Part shown: positions 17,542 through 26,653 of the stretch, in pieces
Layout of the letters: each line of letters opens with the position of its first letter
Numbering within the stretch: the stretch's first letter is position 1
Origin: Methylomicrobium lacus LW14
Lineage (GTDB): Bacteria; Pseudomonadota; Gammaproteobacteria; Methylococcales; Methylomonadaceae
Length of the DNA stretch: 64,000 bases
Assembly (NCBI RefSeq): GCF_000527095.1
Contig: NZ_AZUN01000001.1
Location: forward strand, 3,299,501-3,363,500
Direction of reading: 5' to 3'
Notes under the pieces: generated by a model
Databases searched by the model: none
The model's input: the letters and a program-made list of their open reading frames with translations, nothing else
Told to the model about the DNA's origin: nothing
Made by a program: the position numbers and the translations under genes

Positions 17542-18816
17542 ATGAGTAATGACAAAAAGGGCAAAGACGAGGACAAACTGCTGTATTGTTCTTTTTGCGG
17601 AAAGAGTCAGCACGAAGTCCGCAAGCTGATTGCGGGTCCTTCCGTGTATGTCTGCGACGAATGCGTCGAGCTTTGCAACGACATCATCAAGGATGAATTG
17701 CAGGAAGAGACTTCTGCTTTTAAGAATGGCCAGCTGCCGAAGCCGAAAGAGATCAAGAAAGAACTCGACGCTTATGTGATCGGCCAGGATCGTGCGAAAA
17801 AGATCCTCGCGGTCGCGGTGTACAATCACTACAAGCGGCTTCGGAATAAAAACAAAAAAGACGGCGTCGAACTCGGCAAAAGCAATATATTGCTGATCGG
17901 TCCGACCGGTTCGGGCAAGACTTTGCTCGCCGAAACCCTGGCCCGCCTGCTCGATGTGCCGTTCACGATCGCCGATGCGACCACATTGACCGAAGCCGGT
18001 TATGTCGGCGAGGACGTCGAAAACATCATCCTGAAAATCTTGCAGAAATGCGATTACGACGTCGAAAAGGCCGAAACCGGCATCGTCTATATCGATGAAA
18101 TCGACAAGATTTCGCGCAAATCGGACAATCCGTCGATCACCCGCGACGTGTCGGGCGAAGGCGTGCAGCAGGCGCTGTTGAAGCTGATCGAAGGCACGGT
18201 TGCCTCGGTGCCGCCGCAAGGCGGCCGCAAGCATCCGCAGCAGGAATTTTTGCAGGTCAACACCGCGAACATCCTGTTCATCGTCGGCGGCGCGTTCGCA
18301 GGCCTCGATCGGGTGATCAAGGCGCGCTCCGAAAAGGGCGGCATCGGCTTCTCGGCTGAAGTCAAATCGAAGGACGACAAGAAAAATGTTGGCGAGCTGT
18401 TTTCCCAGGTCGAAGCCGAGGATTTGATCAAATACGGCCTGATTCCCGAATTCGTCGGCCGCTTGCCGGTCGTCGCGACGCTCGAGGAGCTCGACGAAGA
18501 CGCCTTGGTGCAAATCTTGACCGAGCCAAAGAATGCCTTGGTCAAACAATATCAGCACCTGTTCGAGATGGAAGGCGCCGAACTCGAATTCCGCAACGAT
18601 TCGCTGCGTGCGATTGCGCGCAAATCGATGGAGCGTAAGACCGGCGCGCGCGGACTTAGGACGATCGTCGAAAATGTGCTGCTGAATACGATGTACGATC
18701 TGCCTTCGGAAGAAGACATCTGCAAGGTCGTGATCGACGAAAACGTGATTCGCGGCGAATCCGAACCGATCCTGGTTTACAACTCGGATCTCAAAAAGGC
18801 TTCCTCGGAAGTCTGA
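17542..18816 (+). CDS. clpX: ClpX AAA+ unfoldase
   Basis: 424 residues. The N-terminal C4 zinc-binding domain (CSFCGKS, then CDECVELC) recognises substrates and adaptors. The AAA+ core has Walker A GPTGSGKT, Walker B VYIDEIDKI, a GYVGED pore-loop region, and sensor 2 GARGLR. The IGF-type loop that docks to ClpP is represented by GGIGFSAE (about residue 270). It lies 94 bases after clpP; a bidirectional terminator follows the gene. Confidence 0.98.
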   Translation: MSNDKKGKDEDKLLYCSFCGKSQHEVRKLIAGPSVYVCDECVELCNDIIKDELQEETSAFKNGQLPKPKEIKKELDAYVIGQDRAKKILAVAVYNHYKRLRNKNKKDGVELGKSNILLIGPTGSGKTLLAETLARLLDVPFTIADATTLTEAGYVGEDVENIILKILQKCDYDVEKAETGIVYIDEIDKISRKSDNPSITRDVSGEGVQQALLKLIEGTVASVPPQGGRKHPQQEFLQVNTANILFIVGGAFAGLDRVIKARSEKGGIGFSAEVKSKDDKKNVGELFSQVEAEDLIKYGLIPEFVGRLPVVATLEELDEDALVQILTEPKNALVKQYQHLFEMEGAELEFRNDSLRAIARKSMERKTGARGLRTIVENVLLNTMYDLPSEEDICKVVIDENVIRGESEPILVYNSDLKKASSEV

Positions 18817-18818
18817 AC

Positions 18819-18850
18819 AAAAAAAGGAGCCGTAAAGGCTCCTTTTTTTA
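18819..18850. terminator. bidirectional terminator between clpX and lysS
   Basis: Stem AGGAGCC/GGCTCCT with loop GTAAA, flanked by an A-run on the left and a T-run on the right, so it can serve both convergent genes. Confidence 0.85.
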
Positions 18851-18858
18851 TGCCCGCC

Positions 18859-18922
18859 GTAGGGTGCGCACTGCGCACCTTCTCTAGCCTGGTAAAGGAA
18901 AGGTGCGCGATGCGCGCCCTAC
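18859..18922. repeat. REP-type palindromic element pair (BIME-like)
   Basis: The left unit is GTAG followed by GGTGCGCACTGCGCACC. The right unit is its inverted counterpart GGTGCGCGATGCGCGCC followed by CTAC. A GTAG head plus a short palindrome, in two inverted copies, is the layout of gammaproteobacterial REP/BIME elements. The right arm contains the lysS stop codon. Confidence 0.7.
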
Positions 18923-20415
18923 TGCTTCGCGCGCAGGTGCGGGAACAGCAGCACATCCCGAATCGACGGCGCATCCGCAAACAGCATCACTAATCTATCG
19001 ATGCCGATGCCTTCGCCCGCAGTCGGTGGCATGCCATGTTCGAGCGCGACGATGTAATCCGCGTCGAAATGCATCGCCTCGTCATCGCCAGCTTCCTTAT
19101 CCTCGACCTGCTTTTGAAAGCGCGCGGCCTGATCTTCGGCATCGTTCAGCTCGGTAAAGCCGTTCGCGATTTCGCGCCCGCCGACGAAGAATTCGAAGCG
19201 GTCGGTAATGAAAGGGTCCTGGTCGTTACGGCGCGCCAAGGGCGACACTTCGACCGGATAGGCGGTAATGAAGGTCGGATTCATCAGCCGGCTTTCGACC
19301 GTTTTTTCGAAGATCTCGATCTGCAATTTGCCGAGGCCGTAACCGTCCTTGACCGGCAGGTTCAGTTTCTTGCAGACCGCGATCGCGCCGTCGCGGTTGT
19401 CGATGTCGGATGCGGTCAGCTCGGGGTTGAAGCGCAGGATCGATTCGAACACGCTCATCCGTTCGAACGGCTTGCCGAAATCGTACTCTTCGCCTTGGTA
19501 AGTGATCACCGTCTGGCCGACGACCTCCTCGGCGAGGCCGCGCAGCATTTCTTCGGTCAGATCCATCAGGTCGCCGTATTCGGCATAGGCCTGATAGAAT
19601 TCGAGCATCGTGAATTCCGGATTATGCCGGGTCGACAGCCCTTCGTTGCGGAAGTTGCGGTTGATTTCGAAGACCCGCTCGAAGCCGCCGACGACCAGGC
19701 GTTTCAGGTACAGCTCCGGCGCAATCCTGAGGAACAGCTGCATGTCCAGCGCATTGTGATGGGTCACGAACGGCCGCGCGGTCGCGCCGCCCGGAATCGC
19801 CTGCATCATCGGTGTTTCGACTTCGAGGAAGTCGCGCTTGATCAAAAATTCGCGGATATAGGCGACGACGCGCGAGCGCAGCAAGAAGGTCTTGCGCGAC
19901 GACTCGCTCATGATCAGATCCAGATAACGCTGGCGGTATTTGATTTCCTGGTCGGCGATACCGTGAAATTTTTCCGGCAAAGGGCGCAGCGATTTGGTTA
20001 ACAGGCGGATGTCATCGATCTTGACGCTGAGTTCGCCCGCATTGGTCTTGAACAGCACGCCTTCCGCGCCGACGATGTCGCCGATGTCCCATTTCTTGAA
20101 CTGCTCGTTGTAGAAATCGCCCGGCAGTGCATCGCGGGTCACATACAACTGGATTTGACCGGACATGTCCTGAATATGGCAAAAACTTGCCTTGCCCATG
20201 ATCCGCCGGGTCATGATCCGGCCCGCGACTTTCACGCGCAGCGGGCTTGCTTCGAGTTCTTCCTTCGATTTTTCGCCGTATTCGGCCAGCACTTCGCCGG
20301 CCACCACATTGCGCCGAAAATCGGTCGGAAACGCGATGCCGCTTTCGCGCAGCGCGCTCAATTTGGCGCGGCGCAGCCGAATCAGTTCCTGTTCATCTTG
20401 TTCAATTTCTGACAT
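18919..20415 (-). CDS. lysS: lysyl-tRNA synthetase, class II
   Basis: 498 residues, normal for the class II enzyme. An N-terminal OB-fold anticodon-binding domain (about 60-170) is followed by the catalytic core with motif 2 FRNEGLSTRHNPEFTMLEFY and motif 3 GEGIGIDRLVMLFAD. It charges tRNA-Lys. It lies 33 bases downstream of prfB, the classical prfB-lysS operon. Its stop codon lies inside a REP element, so that repeat is pressed against the reading frame. Confidence 0.98.
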   Translation of the reverse strand: MSEIEQDEQELIRLRRAKLSALRESGIAFPTDFRRNVVAGEVLAEYGEKSKEELEASPLRVKVAGRIMTRRIMGKASFCHIQDMSGQIQLYVTRDALPGDFYNEQFKKWDIGDIVGAEGVLFKTNAGELSVKIDDIRLLTKSLRPLPEKFHGIADQEIKYRQRYLDLIMSESSRKTFLLRSRVVAYIREFLIKRDFLEVETPMMQAIPGGATARPFVTHHNALDMQLFLRIAPELYLKRLVVGGFERVFEINRNFRNEGLSTRHNPEFTMLEFYQAYAEYGDLMDLTEEMLRGLAEEVVGQTVITYQGEEYDFGKPFERMSVFESILRFNPELTASDIDNRDGAIAVCKKLNLPVKDGYGLGKLQIEIFEKTVESRLMNPTFITAYPVEVSPLARRNDQDPFITDRFEFFVGGREIANGFTELNDAEDQAARFQKQVEDKEAGDDEAMHFDADYIVALEHGMPPTAGEGIGIDRLVMLFADAPSIRDVLLFPHLRAKQ

Positions 20416-20448
20416 TTTCTACTATTTTCTCAAGCGTGGAATTTCAAT

Positions 20449-21547
20449 TTACAAACCGCTCTTCAGGCTCGCTTCGATAAACATGTCGAGCCCGCCATCG
20501 AGCACCGCCTGCGGATTGCCGGTTTCGACGCCGGTGCGGAGATCCTTGATGCGCGATTGATCGAGCACATAGGAGCGGATCTGGCTGCCCCAGCCGATGT
20601 CCGACTTGCTGTCTTCGAGCGCCTGTTGGGTTTCGCTGCGCTTCATCATTTCGAGTTCGTACAGCTTGGCCTTCAGTTGCTTCATCGCGGTGTCTTTGTT
20701 CTTATGCTGCGAGCGGTCGCTCTGGCATTGCACGACGGTGCCGGTCGGGTTGTGCGTGATCCGCACCGCCGATTCAGTTCGGTTGATGTGCTGGCCGCCG
20801 GCGCCCGAAGCGCGGTAAACGTCGATGCGCAGGTCGGCCGGATTGATCTCGATCGCGATATTGTCGTCGACTTCCGGAGAGACGAAGACCGAAGCAAACG
20901 AGGTGTGGCGGCGGTTACCGGAGTCGAACGGAGACTTCCGCACCAGTCGGTGCACGCCGGTTTCGGTGCGCAGCCAGCCGAATGCATATTCGCCTTCGAA
21001 CTTGATCGTCGCGCTCTTGATGCCGGCCACATCGCCCGGCGATTCTTCGATCAGCTCGACCTTGAAGCCTTTGCTTTCGCCCCAGCGCAGATACATCCGC
21101 TCGATTATCGACGCCCAGTCCTGCGCCTCGGTGCCGCCGGAACCGGACTGAATGTCCAAAAACGCATTGTTCGCGTCCATTTCGCCGGAGAACATGCGCC
21201 TGAATTCCAGTTTGGCGACCTGACTCTCCAGGTGCTCCAGGTCGCTCGCGACCGTGTCGACCGTATCGGCATCGCCTTCTTCGACCGCCAGCGCGAGCAA
21301 TTCTTCGGCGTCGCTGAGGCCGGAGTCCATTTCGTTGATCGTATTGACGACCAACTCGAGCTGGCCGCGCTCCTTGCCGAGGCCCTGTGCCAGTTCCGGG
21401 TTATCCCAGATCTTCGGGTTTTCGAGTTCTCTCAGGACTTCGACGAGGCGTTCGCTCTTGATGTCGAAGTCAAAGATACCCCCTAAGCGACTCGGTGCGC
21501 TCTCTGAGGTCGGCGATTTTATATTTGATCGGATTGATTTCTTGCAT
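20449..21547 (-). CDS. prfB: peptide chain release factor 2, made by programmed +1 frameshifting
   Basis: Translation starts at ATG 21547-21545 (MQEINPIKYKIADL...) and meets an in-frame UGA at 21472-21470 after 25 codons. A +1 shift continues in the frame ending at 20449, giving a 365-residue RF2. The functional motifs are SPF (KSPFDSGNRRH), which recognises UGA/UAA, and GGQ (GAGGQHINRTES), which triggers peptide hydrolysis. Low RF2 favours frameshifting, so the protein controls its own level. A single uninterrupted frame up to 21591 would give a wrong N-terminus. lysS follows in the same operon. Confidence 0.97.
21469..21484 (-). promoter_or_regulatory. prfB +1 frameshift site
   Basis: On the minus strand, AGGGGG (a Shine-Dalgarno-like stimulator) is followed by TAT and then CTT TGA C, the classical slippery Leu codon and UGA stop with a poor C context. 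This reproduces the RF2 autoregulatory site. Confidence 0.95.
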
Positions 21548-21563
21548 GGGCTGAAACAGAAAG

Positions 21564-21582
21564 ACCGTCGTTCCGCGACGGT
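21564..21582 (-). promoter_or_regulatory. hairpin in the prfB 5' leader
   Basis: ACCGTCG and CGACGGT form a perfect 7-bp stem with a 5-base loop, ending about 17 bases upstream of the prfB start codon. It could affect access to the start region. There is no T-run in the prfB direction, so a terminator is unlikely. Confidence 0.35.
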
Positions 21583-21785
21583 TTGCGACAAACCTGCGCG
21601 GATAAATTGATGAAAACCATCGATTATAACTCATATTAGGATGGCTGACATGAACAACTTATGCATTCAGATGCACGCCATTATCGAGACAGTCGCAGCG
21701 AATTAGGGTTAAAATAGCCGCAAAATCACGGGTATGGGCATGTAGCCCGAACCCGGTCATCTCATACATAATTCAGAAGGACAGC

Positions 21786-23066
21786 TTGATGACTGAAATA
21801 ACTGAAGTACCGAGTCCTTTTTGCGGCATCGGCACGGATGACCTGACGATTCAGGTGGACGGCCTGGCGCTGAAAGTGACGGCGAACGGTTGCGCGGTAA
21901 ACACGCCCGCGTTCGAGCAGGCGATCACCGATACCTCTCCTCGAGTTGACGGCAAGGAGGTCAGTCTGGAGGTTGCCGCGAAAAAGGCGGCGGGGCTGCT
22001 GAAAGACACCCAACTGCCGGTGATCGGCGGCTGCGCGACCGACGTGAACGGCATGCGCGCGCTGTTGGCGCTGGCCGATCGTGTTGGCGCGGTGGTCGAC
22101 AACATGAATTTCTCGGCCGCCCGCAACAACCTGTTGACGCTGCAGGATTCGGGCTGGATGAACACCACGCTGGCCGAAGTCAAAAACCGTTGCGATTTGC
22201 TGCTGGTCGTCGGCACCGACCTGGAAGCTTTCGCGCCGCGCTTCTTCGAGCGTTATCTCTGGAACAAGGAAGCGATGTTCGTCGACGATACGGCGAGTCG
22301 CCAGGTGATCTATCTCGGCAAGGCGCCGTCAGGCAACGCCTCGACTTCGCCGAACGGTCAGGCCGCGAAGGTATTGACCTGCGCCGATGCGGATTTGCCG
22401 GAAGTGATCGCGGTCCTGCGCACGCTGGTCAAGGGCCAGCCGATTCAGGCGCAAACGGTCGCCGGCATCGCGATCGCAGACCTGCAAACGCTCGCCGAAC
22501 AATTGAAGGCCGCGCGTTACAGCGTCGTGACCTGGGCCGCCGGTGCCCTGGCGTTCCGTCAGGCCGAACTGACCGTGCAGACCCTGTCGGAGATGATCAA
22601 GGACATCAACGACATGAATACCCGCAGCTCCGGCCTGCCGCTCGGCGGCAAGGAAGGCGACCAGACCGCCAATCAGGTCTGCGGCTGGACCACGGGCTTT
22701 CCGGCGCGCACCCGTTTCTCCCGAGGTTATCCCGAATACGATCCGTTTCTGAACGATGCGAACGCGTTGATCGCGAACGACGAGGCCGACGCGCTGGTCT
22801 GGGTGCAGGCATTCAACGCGAAAGCCACGCCGCCCACAGACCATCTGCCGACGATCGTGATCGGCCGTTCCGGCATGACCTTCGCTAAAGAACCCGATGT
22901 GTTCATTCCGGTCGGCACACCCGGCATCGATCATGCAGGCCACGCCTACCGGATGGACAACGTGGTTGCGATCCGGCTGAAAAAATTGCGCGACTCAGGC
23001 CTGCCGAGCACGGCCGACGCGCTTCATGCGATTGAAAACGCCCTACGCGAGATGAATGTATGCTGA
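21786..23066 (+). CDS. fhcB: formyltransferase/hydrolase complex subunit B
   Basis: 426 residues, homologous along its length to archaeal formylmethanofuran dehydrogenase subunit B. The redox centres are degenerate. The archaeal CPFCGTLCDD cluster motif appears as SPFCGIGTDD, and the Cys/Sec tungsten or molybdenum ligand region reads NFSAARNNLL without a cysteine. The later QVCGWTTGFP block is retained. This fits the bacterial Fhc complex, which does not oxidise formyl-methanofuran. It instead moves the formyl group from formyl-H4MPT to methanofuran and releases formate. It is the first gene of the fhc operon and overlaps fhcA by 7 bases. Confidence 0.95.
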   Translation: MMTEITEVPSPFCGIGTDDLTIQVDGLALKVTANGCAVNTPAFEQAITDTSPRVDGKEVSLEVAAKKAAGLLKDTQLPVIGGCATDVNGMRALLALADRVGAVVDNMNFSAARNNLLTLQDSGWMNTTLAEVKNRCDLLLVVGTDLEAFAPRFFERYLWNKEAMFVDDTASRQVIYLGKAPSGNASTSPNGQAAKVLTCADADLPEVIAVLRTLVKGQPIQAQTVAGIAIADLQTLAEQLKAARYSVVTWAAGALAFRQAELTVQTLSEMIKDINDMNTRSSGLPLGGKEGDQTANQVCGWTTGFPARTRFSRGYPEYDPFLNDANALIANDEADALVWVQAFNAKATPPTDHLPTIVIGRSGMTFAKEPDVFIPVGTPGIDHAGHAYRMDNVVAIRLKKLRDSGLPSTADALHAIENALREMNVC

Positions 23067-24724
23067 TAAAACTCACAGGTGGAACCGTCTATGATCCTGC
23101 CGCCGGCGTCGACGGCAAAAAACAGGATATTTACATTCAGGACGGGCGCATCGTCAAGAAGCCCGTGAAGGACGTGCAAATCGATAAGGAATACGATCTG
23201 AAAGGCAAGGTCGTGATGTCCGGCGCGATCGACATGCATACGCATATCGGCGGCGGCAAGGGCAACATCGCCCGGACTTTACTGCCGGAAGATCACCGCC
23301 AGGACCCGGTCGCGCGCACCGAATGCACACGGTCCGGTTGCGGCCATGCGATGCCGAGCACCTTCGTGACCGGCTACCGCTATGCCGAGATGGGCTACAC
23401 GGCCGGCTTCGAGCCGGCGGTGCTGCCGGTCAACGCGCGCCAGGCGCACATGGAAATGGCCGACATTCCGATCCTGGACAAGGGCGGTTATGCGATGCTT
23501 GGCAGCGACGACTACCTGCTGCGTATGCTGACCGCGAAAAAGGATCAGAAGGCGGTCAATGACTATGTCGCCTGGACCATGCAGGCGGCGAAGGCGATCG
23601 GCATCAAGGTGGTCAATCCGGGCGGCATCAATGCGTTCAAGTTCAACCAGCGCAAACTCGAACTGGACGAGCAGAACAGCCATTACGGCGTCACGCCGCG
23701 GCAAATCCTGCAAACCCTGGCGACTGCGGTCAAGGAACTCGGCGTTTCGCACCCGCTGCACGTGCACGGCTGCAACCTCGGCGTTCCGGGCAATATGGAA
23801 ACCACGCTCGACACGATGGAAGGCATCGGCGGTTTGCCGATGCATTTGACGCATATCCAGTTTCATAGCTACGGCACCGAAGGCGATTTCAAGTTTTCGT
23901 CCGGCGCGGCAAAGATCGCCGAAGCGGTCAACAAGCACAAGAACATTACGATCGACGTCGGCCAGGTCCTGTTCGGGCAAACGGTTACCGCGTCCGGCGA
24001 CAGCATGCGCCAGCACGCGAACCACAAGCACGCGAACCCGAACAAATGGGTCACGATGGACATCGAGTGCGATGCCGGCTGCGGGGTCGTGCCGTTCAGG
24101 TACCGCGACCAGAACTTCGTGAATGCCTTGCAATGGGCCATCGGGCTTGAAACCTTCCTGCTGGTCGACGATCCGTGGCGCATCTTCCTGACCACCGACC
24201 ATCCGAACGGCGCGCCGTTCACCAGCTATCCGCATTTGATCCGCCTGTTGATGGACAAAACGTTCCGCAACGACATGTTGTCGCGGATTCATCCCGAAGC
24301 GCAAAAGATGACGACCCTGGCGTCGATCGACCGCGAATATTCCTTGCAGGAAATCGCGATCATGACCCGCGCTGGTGCGGCCAAGCTGATCGGATTGCAA
24401 GACCGCGGCGGCCTGAGCCCCGGCAACTGGGCGGACATCACGATCTATACCGACAACGCCGACCGCGAAAAAATGTTCGAGAAACCGGACTATGTGTTCA
24501 AGGACGGCGATCTGGTCGTGCGGGACGGCAAGGTGATCCACAGCAAATGGGGCACCACCCATGTCGTGAAGCCTGATTTCGATCCGTCGGTCGAGAAAGG
24601 CCTGAAGGACTATTTCGACCGTTATCTGACGATGAAACTCGGCAACTTCAAGATCAGCGACGATGAAATAACCGAAGACGGACGCGGCAGCATCACCGTG
24701 CATCCGCTGCAAGGCAAAAATTAG
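23060..24724 (+). CDS. fhcA: formyltransferase/hydrolase complex subunit A (amidohydrolase)
   Basis: 554 residues. The amidohydrolase-fold metal site is visible: SGAIDMHTHIGGGKGN early, HGCNLGVPGN and HLTHIQFHSYG in the middle, and LTTDHPNGAPF late. In the family this subunit hydrolyses formyl-methanofuran to formate and methanofuran. It acts in the tetrahydromethanopterin branch of formaldehyde oxidation. It overlaps fhcB by 7 bases. Unusually, about 1 kb of small toxin-antitoxin-type genes separates it from fhcD. Confidence 0.96.
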   Translation: MLIKLTGGTVYDPAAGVDGKKQDIYIQDGRIVKKPVKDVQIDKEYDLKGKVVMSGAIDMHTHIGGGKGNIARTLLPEDHRQDPVARTECTRSGCGHAMPSTFVTGYRYAEMGYTAGFEPAVLPVNARQAHMEMADIPILDKGGYAMLGSDDYLLRMLTAKKDQKAVNDYVAWTMQAAKAIGIKVVNPGGINAFKFNQRKLELDEQNSHYGVTPRQILQTLATAVKELGVSHPLHVHGCNLGVPGNMETTLDTMEGIGGLPMHLTHIQFHSYGTEGDFKFSSGAAKIAEAVNKHKNITIDVGQVLFGQTVTASGDSMRQHANHKHANPNKWVTMDIECDAGCGVVPFRYRDQNFVNALQWAIGLETFLLVDDPWRIFLTTDHPNGAPFTSYPHLIRLLMDKTFRNDMLSRIHPEAQKMTTLASIDREYSLQEIAIMTRAGAAKLIGLQDRGGLSPGNWADITIYTDNADREKMFEKPDYVFKDGDLVVRDGKVIHSKWGTTHVVKPDFDPSVEKGLKDYFDRYLTMKLGNFKISDDEITEDGRGSITVHPLQGKN

Positions 24725-24745
24725 AAATCTGAAGATTGATTGTAA

Positions 24746-24775
24746 GTCGGGTTGCCTGCTTTTTGGCAACCCGAC
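24746..24775. repeat. perfect palindrome after fhcA (terminator-like or REP-like)
   Basis: GTCGGGTTGCC and GGCAACCCGAC form an 11-bp perfect stem around TGCTTTTT. It resembles the GTCGGGCA palindromes at 29735-29810, so it probably belongs to the same repeat family. A T-run lies inside the loop, not after the stem. Confidence 0.6.
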
Positions 24776-24813
24776 AATCAGGCTGGCATCAAGAATTTCA
24801 CCGGAGTCATTAC

Positions 24814-25029
24814 ATGCCTACTACGATTTTGGCGGAAACCGCCGCGAGCATTGCGGAACTTAATAAAGATCCGGTCGCCATTCTTGACCATAATGAGCCC
24901 GCTTTTTACTGTATTCCGGCCAAAGCCTATGAAGCGCTGATGGACAAACTGGAAGATGTCGAGCTGACCGCCATCGTTGAAGCAAGAAAAAAACAACCTG
25001 AAATAGAAGTGGATTGGGATGACCTATAA
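24814..25029 (+). CDS. RelB/StbD-type (Phd/YefM fold) antitoxin
   Basis: 71 residues from ATG 24814, which has a GGAG site. The sequence is typical of Phd/YefM-fold antitoxins: a short N-terminal helix-strand block with PVAILDHNEPAFYCIP, then YEALMDKLEDVEL, and an acidic toxin-binding tail ending EVDWDDL. Such proteins bind DNA as dimers and neutralise a RelE-type toxin. Its stop overlaps the start of a broken relE-like gene by 11 bases, so this antitoxin is now without a complete partner. It lies inside the fhc operon. Confidence 0.8.
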   Translation: MPTTILAETAASIAELNKDPVAILDHNEPAFYCIPAKAYEALMDKLEDVELTAIVEARKKQPEIEVDWDDL

Positions 25030-25180
25030 ACTTCTCTTTAAAGAGCAGGCTTTGGAAGAATGGAATAATCTTGATCAAACGATTCGTGAGCAATTCGTCA
25101 TAATATTGACGAGTATTGACATTGACCCCTTGCTATTGCGCGACCCACCGCTGACACGAAAAAAAACGTTTGTAAGCTAA
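25019..25180 (+). pseudogene. truncated RelE/StbE-type toxin remnant
   Basis: ATG 25019 overlaps the antitoxin gene in the usual type II arrangement. The first 26 residues (MTYKLLFKEQALEEWNNLDQ, then TIREQF) match the N-terminus of RelE/StbE toxins. After that the sequence becomes unrelated and stops at 53 residues, where the family needs about 85-95. The catalytic C-terminal half is missing, so the toxin is almost certainly inactive. The break is probably a deletion. Confidence 0.75.
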
Positions 25181-25202
25181 AACCTGAATTAGGATAAAAA
25201 CC

Positions 25203-25463
25203 ATGCCAACGATTTCGATGTTTTACGGCATCCTAATCAAAATGTTCTTTGACGATCACGCACCGCCGCATTTTCATGCCGAATATGGCGAATACGAATT
25301 GGTCGTTGCGATTAGCCCGATCAAAATCATCAAAGGGGATGCGCCAAAGCGCGTTAAATCAATGGTTTTAGAATGGACAGCTCTACATCAGGAGGAATTA
25401 TTGCTGGATTGGGCGCTTTGTAAAAATATGCAACCTCCTGTTGCTATCGAACCCTTGGAGTGA
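25203..25463 (+). CDS. DUF4160 protein (first copy)
   Basis: 86 residues. It has the DUF4160 signature: MPTISMFYGILIKMFFDDH followed by APPHFHAEYGEY, the ALHQEELLLDW block and IEPLE at the end. The family is small, has no proven activity, and is regularly encoded just ahead of a DUF2442 protein, as here with a 4-base gap. The pairing looks like a toxin-antitoxin module, but that is an inference. It sits between fhcA and fhcD. A second pair occurs at 53567-54093. Confidence 0.85.
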   Translation: MPTISMFYGILIKMFFDDHAPPHFHAEYGEYELVVAISPIKIIKGDAPKRVKSMVLEWTALHQEELLLDWALCKNMQPPVAIEPLE

Positions 25464-25467
25464 TGCC

Positions 25468-25722
25468 ATGTTTTACATCAAAACGATAGAGCCAAATGCA
25501 GCCAATTACAGCATCAAGATAACGTTTAGCGATAATGTCACGATTATTGCTGACTTTAAAGAGTTACTGGACAAGGGCGTCATGACGGCTTTAAAAAATC
25601 CTGCTGACTTTAATCACGTGCAAATAGGTCATAAAGGCCGTTCAATCGTATGGCCTGAACAAGATATCGATTTCTGCGCCGACAGCTTACGGCTAAAATT
25701 TTATCCGTCGCAAGCGGCGTAA
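25468..25722 (+). CDS. DUF2442 protein (first copy)
   Basis: 84 residues from ATG 25468, which has a GGAG site (25458-25461). The DUF2442 pattern is visible: an N-terminal strand pair binding-like region, ITFSDNVTIIADFKELLDKGV, then a central block and WPEQDIDFCADSLRLKF near the end. The family often accompanies DUF4160 or RelE-like genes and may be the DNA-binding or neutralising partner (inference). It is 34 bases upstream of fhcD, so fhcD may now depend on transcription through these genes. Confidence 0.8.
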   Translation: MFYIKTIEPNAANYSIKITFSDNVTIIADFKELLDKGVMTALKNPADFNHVQIGHKGRSIVWPEQDIDFCADSLRLKFYPSQAA

Positions 25723-25756
25723 AAAACATAATAAAAACGATAATGAGAAAAACAAT

Positions 25757-26653
25757 ATGATTATCAACGGTGTAACGATAGACGCAACCTTCGCCGAAGC
25801 GTTTCCGATGAAGGCGACGCGGGCGATCATCACCGCGCAGAACGAAAAATGGGCGATGATTTCCGCGCAGGCGATGACCGGTTTCGCAACCTCGGTGATT
25901 GCCTGCGGCTGCGAGGCAGGCATCGAGCGGGTTCTCGATCCGTCCGAAACCCCTGACGGGCGGCCCGGCGTCTCGATCATGATTTTCGCGATGGGCGGCA
26001 AGGGCCTGGCGAAACAACTCGAAACCCGCGCCGGCCAGTGCGTGCTGACCTCGCCAACTTCGGCCTTATTCGCGGGCATCGACGGCGGCAAACCGATTCC
26101 GCTCGGCAAAAACCTGCGCTATTTCGGCGACGGCTTTCAGGTCGCGAAAGTGATCGGCGGCAAGCGCTACTGGCGTATTCCGGTGATGGACGGCGAATTT
26201 CTGACCGAAGCGACCACCTCGCAAGTCGATGCGGTCGGCGGCGGCAATTTCCTGGTCTTGGCCGAATCGCAGCCGCAGGCACTGGCTGCCTGCGAAGCGG
26301 CGATCGAGGCGATGCGCCAGGTGCCGAACGTGATCATGCCGTTCCCCGGCGGCGTCGTGCGCTCCGGCTCGAAGGTCGGCTCCAAATACAAGGCACTCGG
26401 CGCCTCGACCAACGATGCATTCTGCCCGACCCTGAAAGGCATGACCCAGACCGAACTGTCGCCGGAAGTCGAGTCGGTGATGGAAATCGTGATCGACGGT
26501 TTGACCAAGGAGGACATCGACAAGGCGATGCGCGCCGGCATTCAGGCGGTCTGCGACCTCGGCGCCGCCAACGGCATCAAACGCATCAGCGCCGGCAACT
26601 ACGGCGGCAAACTCGGACCGTTCCACTTTCATTTGCAGGAGATCATGGCATGA
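25757..26653 (+). CDS. fhcD: formylmethanofuran:tetrahydromethanopterin formyltransferase
   Basis: 298 residues, full length for Ftr/FhcD. Recognisable blocks are FAEAFPMKATRAIITAQNEK, the middle VMDGEFLTEATTS, and PFPGGVVRSGSKVGSKYK near residue 195. It transfers the formyl group between tetrahydromethanopterin and methanofuran in the Fhc complex in the cytoplasm. The stop overlaps fhcC by 4 bases (ATGA). The gene is separated from fhcA by inserted small genes, whereas the rest of the operon is tightly packed. Confidence 0.96.
   Translation: MIINGVTIDATFAEAFPMKATRAIITAQNEKWAMISAQAMTGFATSVIACGCEAGIERVLDPSETPDGRPGVSIMIFAMGGKGLAKQLETRAGQCVLTSPTSALFAGIDGGKPIPLGKNLRYFGDGFQVAKVIGGKRYWRIPVMDGEFLTEATTSQVDAVGGGNFLVLAESQPQALAACEAAIEAMRQVPNVIMPFPGGVVRSGSKVGSKYKALGASTNDAFCPTLKGMTQTELSPEVESVMEIVIDGLTKEDIDKAMRAGIQAVCDLGAANGIKRISAGNYGGKLGPFHFHLQEIMA

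Noticed and set aside
26038..26649. upstream extension of the fhcC frame
   Set aside because: It overlaps fhcD in another frame and reads as Arg-rich shadow sequence; the true start is ATG 26650 overlapping the fhcD stop.
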